Of a DNA stretch of 7,296 bases, positions 1 through 3,868 are shown one piece after another. A model generated the notes under the pieces. The model had not been told where the DNA came from and searched no databases. It was given only the letters and a program-made list of their open reading frames with translations. The stretch's first letter is position 1, and each line of letters starts with the position of its first letter. Source of the DNA: Aquamicrobium sp. (lineage in GTDB: Bacteria; Pseudomonadota; Alphaproteobacteria; Rhizobiales; Rhizobiaceae); assembly GCA_014860725.1 (NCBI GenBank), contig JACZJD010000018.1, positions 1 through 7,296 of the forward strand, in the 5' to 3' direction. The translations under genes and the position numbers were made by a program.

Positions 1-259
1 TCAGCTGGTCCTTGGTCCAGCCGGTGACGGCATGCACTTCCCCGTCCTCGTCGCGCATGAAGTCGAGTTCGCTGGCGGAGATGGCGACGGGCTTCGCGCC
101 GATGCCGAGGAAGCCGCCGACGTCGATGATCACCTCGCTGCCGTGCATATGGGACACGCTGCCGATCTTGCGGTCGTCGGCATCGTAGATCGTCGCACCC
201 TCCAGCACGGACGGGACGAGTTCATCGCTTCTCAGGCGAACGTGGTTGCTGTGGTCCAT
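1..259 (-). CDS. PRC-barrel domain protein (C-terminal part outside window)
   Basis: The reverse-strand frame starts at ATG 259-257 and is still open at base 1, giving 86 codons. The start is set by AAGGAGG ending 7 nt upstream. The protein begins MDHSNHVRLRSDEL. From about residue 18 it reads as a PRC-barrel: G-A-T-I-Y-D-A-D-D-R-K-I-G-S-V, then a beta-strand segment V-I-I-D-V-G-G-F-L-G-I-G-A-K-P-V-A-I, and a final S-E-L before an acidic stretch. The VDVGGFLGIG(E/A)K-V-x-(V/I) segment is the hallmark of this family. There is no signal peptide or membrane segment in the visible part, so it looks cytosolic. Small PRC-barrel proteins of rhizobia are often stress-inducible, but their biochemical role is mostly unknown. 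An EcfG-like promoter lies just upstream. Family assignment is good; function is not known. Confidence 0.78.
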   Translation of the reverse strand, partial: MDHSNHVRLRSDELVPSVLEGATIYDADDRKIGSVSHMHGSEVIIDVGGFLGIGAKPVAISASELDFMRDEDGEVHAVTGWTKDQL

Positions 260-296
260 TGTCGGGCCTCCTTGTGCTTTCCTTTCGGGCTTGTTC

Positions 297-321
297 AACC
301 CCGACGTCGCGCATCGGTTCC
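297..321 (-). promoter_or_regulatory. EcfG/RpoE2-type general stress promoter of the PRC-barrel gene
   Basis: On the minus strand GGAAC (321-317) is followed after 16 nt by GGTT (300-297), that is GGAAC-N18-TT. This matches the alphaproteobacterial general stress sigma factor pattern (GGAAC in the -35, GTT or TT in the -10). Transcription would start near 290, leaving a leader of about 30 nt that holds the AAGGAGG. The same pattern with the same spacing precedes the next gene at 696-720. It was read by eye and not scored against a matrix. Confidence 0.6.
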
Positions 322-329
322 GAAGAAGT

Positions 330-344
330 GCGGGGCGGCCCCGC
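330..344 (-). terminator. GC hairpin just after the 106-residue protein gene
   Basis: GCGGGG (330-335) and CCCCGC (339-344) form a perfect 6-bp GC stem with a 3-nt loop. It begins 2 nt past the stop codon of the minus-strand gene ending at 346. On the minus strand it is followed by ACTTCTTC, pyrimidine-rich but not a clean T-run, so it is either a weak intrinsic terminator or a 3'-end stabilising hairpin. It also sits just upstream of the -35 of the next promoter, which would insulate the two genes. Confidence 0.4.
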
Positions 345-345
345 C

Positions 346-666
346 TCATTCCTTGGCGCTTGCGGCCGCCTTGCGCTCTCCCGCGCCGGGGCGCTCCGGC
401 AGCGGATGCTCGACGCCTTCCGAATGCGCGGTCTTTCCCTCCACCTCGTTCACGGGCTCGCTGAGGCCCATGCCCTTCGGCGGCTTGTTCGCGGCGGCAT
501 CCTCGGAGAAGTCCGGATAGCCCGCGAATTCCGTATCCCGCAGCACCGTCGCCGCCGGCTCCGTCTTTGCCGCCGCCGCGAGGCGCGGCGGCCGCCGGAG
601 CCCCTCGGCGTCTTCCCGCCGGTCTGCGGTTCCGGCCTGCGCATCGCTATGGGTAGTCGGGGTCAT
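346..666 (-). CDS. small hydrophilic protein of unknown function (106 aa)
   Basis: Start ATG at 666-664 is preceded by AAGGAGG with a 6-nt spacer (AAGGAGGCGACCATG); stop TGA at 348-346. The frame stays open further upstream, but that stretch crosses a promoter and the antisense of the lipoprotein gene and has no ribosome binding site, so I use 666. The product begins MTPTTHSDAQAGTADRRED and is rich in Ala, Glu, Pro, Lys and Arg. It has no hydrophobic segment, no signal peptide and no cysteine, and is probably largely disordered. The middle (about residues 41-72: TVLRDTEFAGYPDFSED, then KPPKGMGLSEPVNEVEGK) is the most protein-like part and may be a conserved motif. I do not recognise the family. 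The upstream EcfG-like promoter suggests expression in general stress or stationary phase. Confidence 0.7.
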   Translation of the reverse strand: MTPTTHSDAQAGTADRREDAEGLRRPPRLAAAAKTEPAATVLRDTEFAGYPDFSEDAAANKPPKGMGLSEPVNEVEGKTAHSEGVEHPLPERPGAGERKAAASAKE

Positions 667-695
667 GGTCGCCTCCTTGATCCGAACGGGAGCCG

Positions 696-720
696 AACCG
701 GCAACTTGGAATGTTGTTCC
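696..720 (-). promoter_or_regulatory. EcfG/RpoE2-type general stress promoter of the 106-aa gene
   Basis: On the minus strand GGAAC (720-716), N16, then GGTT (699-696), equal to GGAAC-N18-TT. GGAACAA is the usual form of this -35. A start near 689 gives a leader of about 23 nt that includes the AAGGAGG. Spacing is identical to the site at 297-321, which raises confidence in both. Confidence 0.62.
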
Positions 721-731
721 GTGGTCCGTTC

Positions 732-783
732 TCGCCCGCTCCCGGGCGACAGCCCAAAAGGGAGCCGGCGGCGGAGACGCCGG
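732..783 (-). terminator. two GC hairpins downstream of the lipoprotein gene
   Basis: Two inverted repeats follow the lipoprotein stop (816) on the minus strand. CCGGCG (783-778) with CGCCGG (770-765) has a 7-nt loop and is followed by CTCCCTTTT. TCGCCCG (749-743 on minus) with CGGGCGA (738-732) is a perfect 7-bp stem with a 4-nt loop. The first, with its short T-run, is the better candidate for an intrinsic terminator. Neither has a classic long U-tract. Confidence 0.35.
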
Positions 784-815
784 GCGACCGAACGGAGGAA
801 GGAGGCGGTGTGCCG

Positions 816-1298
816 CTACCGGGTGACGCCCGTATTTCTCAAGGTGCTGCGCGTCGAAAATGCCCCGTTGCGATCGATACGGCCGTCGACGATCGGATAA
901 AGGGTGCTCTGGGCGACGCAGGTTGTCCCCGCCTGAGCGGCAAGGCTGAACAGGCCGAGATCGGCAATGTTCTTGATGGCTCCGCTCGCCGCGGTGATGG
1001 TTTCCGGAACCTTGGTATCGACCACCTGGTTGACGGACGAAATCATTCCGTTCGAAAAATCGACCTTGATGTTGGATGATCCGTAGCCGGATCTGAGCTT
1101 GACCGACCTTTTTCGCCCGGGGAGCGTGATGACGCTGCTCTTGGTTCCGCAATCGGCAGTTGTTTCAACAAGGAGATATGGTTGCGGATCGTAATAGGTC
1201 AAAGCGTCGTCTGCTTCATCGGCCTGAAACTCGAGTCCTGCACAACCGGAAACGAAAGCGCACAGTAGAATTGCCGATACCGTCTTCTTTATTTTCAT
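816..1298 (-). CDS. outer-membrane lipoprotein of unknown function (160 aa)
   Basis: Start ATG 1298-1296 with GGGAGGG 6 nt upstream; stop TAG 818-816. An in-frame ATG 54 nt further up would add an unlikely Phe-rich leader before the signal peptide. MKIKKTVSAILLCAF is a short charged n-region plus hydrophobic core ending in a lipobox V16-S17-G18-C19, so Cys19 should be lipidated by Lgt and cleaved by signal peptidase II. Position +2 is Ala, not Asp, which favours outer-membrane sorting. The mature part contains a Y-Y-D-P-Q-P-Y-L-L-V motif (35-44), two further cysteines (in TADCGT and TTCVA) and a hydrophobic patch around IADLGLFSLAA. The sequence is richer in Lys, Ser and Thr, and lower in GC, than its neighbours. 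The lipoprotein call is firm; I do not recognise the domain. It stands alone, without an obvious operon partner. Confidence 0.8.
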   Translation of the reverse strand: MKIKKTVSAILLCAFVSGCAGLEFQADEADDALTYYDPQPYLLVETTADCGTKSSVITLPGRKRSVKLRSGYGSSNIKVDFSNGMISSVNQVVDTKVPETITAASGAIKNIADLGLFSLAAQAGTTCVAQSTLYPIVDGRIDRNGAFSTRSTLRNTGVTR

Positions 1299-1323
1299 GT
1301 CGCCCTCCCTTTTTGTTGTGTAA

Positions 1324-1352
1324 AGTAAATCAAAAAAGAAGATGAAGGGCAA
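1324..1352 (-). promoter_or_regulatory. possible sigma-70 promoter of the lipoprotein gene
   Basis: On the minus strand TTGCCC (1352-1347), 17-nt spacer, TTTACT (1329-1324), placing the start near 1317 and leaving a leader of about 19 nt that contains GGGAGGG. The -10 is imperfect. A perfect TATAAT also occurs on the same strand at 1403-1398, but without a recognisable -35. The rest of 1353-1490 shows no gene or clear RNA. Confidence 0.3.
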
Positions 1353-1490
1353 TCTGTTCTGATAATCGGCTCATGGCGCCGGTCACGTGCCTGTCGAATT
1401 ATATCCAAGGCAGGGAACACCCGAAGCTATCCGGTCAGGCGAGATTGCCGGTGCCGGACACAGGGGGCGGCGGCTCGTCGTCATCGGCCC

Positions 1491-1519
1491 TTGCGAAAAG
1501 AATGGCTCAACCCTATAGC
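1491..1519 (+). promoter_or_regulatory. promoter of tRNA-Pro (and possibly the whole tRNA-NDUFS4-tRNA unit)
   Basis: TTGCGA (1491-1496), a 17-nt spacer and TATAGC (1514-1519) predict a start at about 1526, four bases before the mature tRNA-Pro 5' end. Position and spacing are what is expected for a tRNA promoter. It is the only good promoter I see upstream of the three plus-strand genes at 1530-2110. Confidence 0.6.
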
Positions 1520-1529
1520 CACCAAGGCG

Positions 1530-1606
<77 letters not shown>

Positions 1607-1613
1607 ACCGAAC

Positions 1614-1629
1614 TGGCCCGGAAGGGCCG
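1614..1629 (+). other. short hairpin between tRNA-Pro and the NDUFS4-like gene
   Basis: GGCCC (1615-1619), loop GGAA, GGGCC (1624-1628), with a T-G closing wobble. This is a compact GC stem capped by a GNRA-type tetraloop, 8 nt past the CCA end of tRNA-Pro and 22 nt before the ATG at 1652. There is no U-tract, so it is unlikely to stop transcription. It may protect the 5' end of the mRNA after tRNA 3' processing. Confidence 0.4.
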
Positions 1630-1651
1630 ACGAGCAAGGAACGAGGCAGAC

Positions 1652-1957
1652 ATGTCCGCGCGCATCTACAGCCCGGCCAAGACGGCAATGCAGTCCGGAA
1701 CCGCCCGCACGGGGTACTGGGTTCTCGAGTTCGATCCCGAGCAGCCGCGCAAGATCGACCCGCTCATGGGCTACACCACTTCCGGCGACATGAAGAGCCA
1801 GATCAGGCTCACCTTCGAGACGCGCGAGGAGGCGGTGGCCTACGCCGAGAGGAACGGCATCCCTTACCGGGTGCAGGAGCCGAAGAAGCCGCAGCGCAAG
1901 CAGATTTCGTACTCGGCGAATTTCAGCTTCGACCGCAGGCTGCCCTGGACGCACTAG
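1652..1957 (+). CDS. NDUFS4-family complex I accessory subunit
   Basis: 101 aa, start ATG 1652, stop TAG 1955-1957; AAGGAACGAGG upstream is a usable if spaced Shine-Dalgarno. This is the alphaproteobacterial homologue of the mitochondrial 18-kDa NADH:ubiquinone oxidoreductase subunit NDUFS4 (ETC complex I subunit conserved region). Recognisable features are the N-terminal R-I-Y-S-P-A-K-T-A-M-Q-S-G (4-16), then W-V-L-E-F (23-27), D-P-L-M-G-Y-T-S-G-D type segment (36-46), M-K-S-Q-I-R-L-T-F (47-55), E-E-A-V-A-Y-A-E-R-N-G-I-P-Y (59-72), and the C-terminal Y-S-A-N-F-S-F-D-R-R-L-P-W-T-H. Length is normal for bacterial members. It has no signal peptide or membrane span and acts at the peripheral arm of complex I. 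It lies between two tRNA genes and away from the main nuo cluster, as is common for this accessory gene. Confidence 0.93.
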   Translation: MSARIYSPAKTAMQSGTARTGYWVLEFDPEQPRKIDPLMGYTTSGDMKSQIRLTFETREEAVAYAERNGIPYRVQEPKKPQRKQISYSANFSFDRRLPWTH

Positions 1958-1965
1958 GACGTTTC

Positions 1966-1989
1966 CCGCAAGGTGGCTCCACTTTGCGG
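1966..1989 (+). terminator. hairpin after the NDUFS4-like gene
   Basis: CCGCAAGGTG (1966-1975) pairs with CACTTTGCGG (1980-1989, first base C) around a GCTC loop: ten base pairs including one G-T wobble, starting 8 nt after the stop codon. No T-run follows, so it is more likely a 3'-end stabilising or Rho-associated structure than a strong intrinsic terminator. If transcription passes it, tRNA-Arg is the next gene. Confidence 0.42.
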
Positions 1990-2012
1990 CTGGACCGGAA
2001 CGATCCGCAACC

Positions 2013-2031
2013 GCAGGCGCCCGGCGCCTGC
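2013..2031 (+). other. perfect 8-bp hairpin directly before tRNA-Arg
   Basis: GCAGGCGC (2013-2020) and GCGCCTGC (2024-2031) flank a CCG loop and end 2 nt before the first base of tRNA-Arg. It occupies the place where a -10 element for tRNA-Arg would be, and no alternative -10 is visible. It could mark the RNase P cleavage neighbourhood in a longer precursor, or be a terminator arm for the upstream gene. The role is not known. Confidence 0.45.
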
Positions 2032-2033
2032 AT

Positions 2034-2110
2034 GGCCCCGTAGCTCAGCTGGATAGAGCACCGGCCTTCTAAGCCGATGGTCGCAGGTTCGAATCCTGCC
2101 GGGGTCGCCA
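2034..2110 (+). tRNA. tRNA-Arg(TCT)
   Basis: Acceptor stem GGCCCCG (2034-2040) with CGGGGTC (2100-2106), including one G-T pair at the second position. D-stem GCTC/GAGC (2043-2046, 2056-2059). Anticodon arm CCGGC-CTTCTAA-GCCGA with anticodon TCT at 2068-2070. T-arm GCAGG-TTCGAAT-CCTGC, discriminator G, encoded CCA (2108-2110). Length is 77 nt. It reads AGA (and AGG by wobble), rare codons in this GC-rich genome. The outermost anticodon-stem pair is a C-A mismatch (2061/2077), a tolerated but noticeable feature. Confidence 0.96.
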
Positions 2111-2209
2111 AAAATCAACGCGTTACGCCGGAAACCGGACTCGATGCCGCAGCCGCTTCCGGCAATGGCCGGGTTTACCCGCTGCTCGTGCTTCCCGCCA
2201 TCGCCCGCC

Positions 2210-2974
2210 TCAACACGGCCGCCGGTCGGTGCCGCTGAACTCGATGTGCTCGAAGGCGGCGCGCATGCCGCAGTAGTAGTTCTTGCAGGTCCAGTCGGGG
2301 TCCTCGATCCGGACGTTGCCGTCCCGGTCGATGACGACCGACAGCCGGCATTCGCCGACGCCGTCGATCGTCTCGGTGTAGAGCAGGCCGGTCTCGGTCG
2401 CCACGGCGGTGCCGGAGAGGCTGCACATATGTGCGCCGCCCTGCACGGATTCGATGCCGATTTCCGCGCTGCCGTCAGGCGAGGGGGTGATCGTCAGCGT
2501 CGAGAAGCCCTGCTCGTAGCATTGCGGCTCGCGAGGTGCTGCGGCGGTGTCGCCCGCCGCCCGGCAAAGGCCGTACTCGGCTTGGAACTCGCGGCCCGGC
2601 GTGCGGCCCTCGACGGCCAGGATCGCGTTGCCGCCGCTGTCGGCGATGCGCCAGCGCTGCGTGTCCGTCCACTCCGAATCCTCCTGCGCGCAGGAAAGGC
2701 CGACCTCGACCGGGCTGTCGTCGCTGCCGGGCGCGAGAAGCGTGATGCCGCTGTACGAGCAGCCGCCCTCGTGGAGGTTCATCCGGTCGGGCAACACGTC
2801 GATGCGGATGTCGAAATCGTTGGGCGCACAGGATGGCGCCGCGCCGCCGGTCGTCGGCTGCCACAGGCCGAGAAAGCGCTCGGGCATTGTGTTGTCCTGT
2901 GAGAGCGCGGGCTGGAATGCCGCCGACCACAGGATGACGGCCGCACCGGCCGCGATGCTGGCGATCCTTCTCAT
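2210..2974 (-). CDS. secreted ten-cysteine protein of unknown function (254 aa)
   Basis: Start ATG 2974-2972, with GGAGGG 6 nt upstream; stop TGA 2212-2210. MRRIASIAAGAAVILWSAA is a typical Sec signal peptide with probable cleavage after A-L-S (about residue 25). The mature protein has ten cysteines (49, 72, 95, 137, 152, 184, 209, 230, 235, 254), an even number consistent with periplasmic disulfides. An N-terminal module starts F-L-G-L-W and has C49...C72. The C-terminal ~75 residues (C184-S-L-S-G-T-A, G-E-C209, D-G-N, W-T-C230, Y-Y-C235-G-M-R-A-A-F) resemble the Cys-rich C-G-x-x-A/G-x-F tail seen in some periplasmic proteins, including LprI-like lysozyme inhibitor relatives. That resemblance is from memory and weak. 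No catalytic motif is seen. It is single-gene, convergent with the tRNA unit and codirectional with the downstream-oriented regulator gene at its 5' side. Confidence 0.75.
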   Translation of the reverse strand: MRRIASIAAGAAVILWSAAFQPALSQDNTMPERFLGLWQPTTGGAAPSCAPNDFDIRIDVLPDRMNLHEGGCSYSGITLLAPGSDDSPVEVGLSCAQEDSEWTDTQRWRIADSGGNAILAVEGRTPGREFQAEYGLCRAAGDTAAAPREPQCYEQGFSTLTITPSPDGSAEIGIESVQGGAHMCSLSGTAVATETGLLYTETIDGVGECRLSVVIDRDGNVRIEDPDWTCKNYYCGMRAAFEHIEFSGTDRRPC

Positions 2975-3006
2975 CGAAAGCCCTCCGCTGTCATGTCCCG
3001 GAGGCC

Positions 3007-3035
3007 ATGATGCCCGGCTCGGGGGCGTTCGCCAA
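3007..3035 (-). promoter_or_regulatory. possible promoter of the secreted protein gene
   Basis: On the minus strand TTGGCG (3035-3030), 17-nt spacer, CATCAT (3012-3007). A start near 3000 would leave a 26-nt leader with the GGAGGG. Both hexamers are imperfect, but placement and spacing are right. Confidence 0.33.
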
Positions 3036-3063
3036 GTCCGCGCTGCCCCAAGGGAAGGAAGAA

Positions 3064-3095
3064 TGCCCGCGGCCCGTGGCGAGGGCAGGGTGCCC
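3064..3095 (-). terminator. possible terminator of the XRE-cupin regulator gene
   Basis: Immediately after the regulator stop codon the minus strand has GGGCA-CCC-TGCCC (3095-3083) and an alternative pairing TGCCC (3087-3083) with GGGCA (3068-3064), which is followed by TTCTTCCTT. The two stems share one arm and exclude each other. The pyrimidine tract is not a clean U-run, so this is tentative. Nothing else is evident in the 2975-3095 gap apart from the promoter for the secreted protein. Confidence 0.3.
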
Positions 3096-3755
3096 CTAGC
3101 GGGAAGTCTGCCCGACCGGCTCCTGCAGCATGCCGTTGGTCAGGTCGGCCAGATCGTCGCCGCCGACGCCGGCGCAGATGTTGAGGATGAGGGCGTCCCC
3201 GTCGCCGACCGAGACATAGGCGTGGCCCATGCGGCCGTCGAAATAGACGCTGTCCCCGGCCTCCAGCCGGATCGGCGCGTAGAATTCGAGGTTGAGCTCG
3301 ACCGTGCCGGAGATCACGTAGACGAATTCCTCGCCCGGATGGCGGATGAGGCCGGGGAACTCGTCGAGGGAGCGCGCCTTGATGCGGGCGAGCGTCGGGT
3401 CCATCAGCCGGTTGGTAAGCCGCATCGCGAACGGCTCGTAGACATAGGTGCCCGTGGGATAGGCCCGCCTGTCGGCGGCGCGCGTCACGTCGACCCGACC
3501 GGCCGGCGCGTCGGTCGTGGCGCGTCCCTGCTCGCCCATCAGCGTCACGAGATCGACGCCGAGGCCGCGCGCCAGCTTCAGCAGCACGTCGTAGGTCGGC
3601 GACATGCGGTCGTTCTCGATCTTGGAAATGGTGGAGACGGCAAGCCCCGCGCGCTCGGCCACCTGCTTGAGCGTCATGGATGCGGACTGCCGCAGCGCCC
3701 GCAGATGCGGACCGAACGCGACGGATTCCTTGTGTGAAGCGTCACTCGCCGGCAT
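3096..3755 (-). CDS. XRE-family transcriptional regulator with C-terminal cupin domain
   Basis: 219 aa, start ATG 3755-3753, stop TAG 3098-3096. GAGGAGGGG lies 6 nt upstream of this ATG. An earlier in-frame GTG at 3773 would place that ribosome site inside the gene, so I reject it. Residues 16-70 are an HTH_3 domain (H-L-R-A-L-R...M-T-L-K-Q-V-A-E-R-A-G-L, recognition helix A-V-S-T-I-S-K-I-E-N, then S-P-T-Y-D-V-L-L-K-L-A). Residues about 125-192 form a small-molecule-binding cupin (H139-P-G-E-E143-F-V-Y-V-I-S-G-T-V, then G167-D-S-V-Y-F, and G-H178). H139, E143 and H178 are candidate metal or ligand residues. Regulators of this build usually control adjacent catabolic operons and respond to a pathway metabolite. 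It is divergent from the TRAP operon, with two dyad operators in the shared spacer, so autoregulation plus control of the operon is likely. Confidence 0.92.
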   Translation of the reverse strand: MPASDASHKESVAFGPHLRALRQSASMTLKQVAERAGLAVSTISKIENDRMSPTYDVLLKLARGLGVDLVTLMGEQGRATTDAPAGRVDVTRAADRRAYPTGTYVYEPFAMRLTNRLMDPTLARIKARSLDEFPGLIRHPGEEFVYVISGTVELNLEFYAPIRLEAGDSVYFDGRMGHAYVSVGDGDALILNICAGVGGDDLADLTNGMLQEPVGQTSR

Positions 3756-3796
3756 GGCCGCCCCTCCTCGCACAGCGCCTGAACTCTGTGGTCCGG

Positions 3797-3815
3797 AATT
3801 TTATCATCGGAAAAT
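3797..3815. promoter_or_regulatory. operator site 1 of the divergent spacer
   Basis: AATTTTATCATCGGAAAAT; the dyad core is ATTTT-N3-AT-N3-AAAAT (3798-3815). It differs at only three positions from site 2 at 3827-3845, and the two start exactly 30 bp apart. It covers the predicted -10 of the regulator gene on the minus strand (TAAAAT, 3803-3798). The probable ligand is the product of the adjacent XRE-cupin gene; binding would repress that gene's own transcription. Confidence 0.65.
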
Positions 3816-3826
3816 CCGTTTGACAA
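3798..3826 (-). promoter_or_regulatory. promoter of the XRE-cupin regulator gene
   Basis: On the minus strand TTGTCA (3826-3821), exactly 17 nt, TAAAAT (3803-3798), five of six consensus bases in each hexamer. The start would be near 3791, giving a leader of about 36 nt with GAGGAGG. The -35 overlaps the TTGACA of the opposite-strand promoter base for base (3821-3825), so polymerase can occupy only one of the two at a time. Confidence 0.62.
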
Positions 3827-3848
3827 AATTTTCTAATAGGAAAATTCT
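3820..3848 (+). promoter_or_regulatory. promoter of the TRAP/oxidoreductase operon
   Basis: A perfect -35 TTGACA (3820-3825) with a 17-nt spacer leads to AATTCT (3843-3848), a weak -10 that keeps only the key A at position 2, T at 3 and T at 6. The start would be near 3855, with a very short leader containing GAGAGGGG. A strong -35 with a poor -10, overlaid by operator site 2, fits a regulated promoter. Confidence 0.5.
3827..3845. promoter_or_regulatory. operator site 2 of the divergent spacer
   Basis: AATTTTCTAATAGGAAAAT; followed by T it makes a perfect inverted repeat AATTTTC-N6-GAAAATT (3827-3846). It is the more symmetric of the two sites and sits between the -35 and -10 of the TRAP operon promoter. 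Its match to site 1 is 16 of 19 positions at 30-bp spacing, close to three helical turns, so dimers bound at both sites would lie on nearly the same face of the DNA. Confidence 0.68.
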
Positions 3849-3868
3849 ACCCTGAGAGGGGTGTGTTC

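Noticed and set aside
667..1152. Upstream extension of the 106-aa gene to an ATG at 1152
   Set aside because: The extension overlaps the lipoprotein gene in another frame, includes the EcfG-like promoter and has no ribosome site. ATG 666 has AAGGAGG at ideal spacing.
1398..1403. Perfect TATAAT on the minus strand upstream of the lipoprotein gene
   Set aside because: No usable -35 at 16-18 bp and a leader of about 95 nt would be needed. The closer TTGCCC-N17-TTTACT fits better, though neither is strong.
1411..1440. GGAAC on the plus strand as another stress sigma factor promoter
   Set aside because: No GTT or TT at the required 16-18 nt distance, and no gene start follows in suitable range.
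2144..3737. Plus-strand open frames of 252 and 396 codons opposite the secreted protein and regulator genes
   Set aside because: Both are antisense to genes with a clear signal peptide or HTH/cupin domains, and neither has a ribosome site or family features.
3863..3868. GTG start for DctM at 3863
   Set aside because: It begins two bases after the GAGAGGGG ribosome site, too close for initiation. ATG 3869 has normal spacing.
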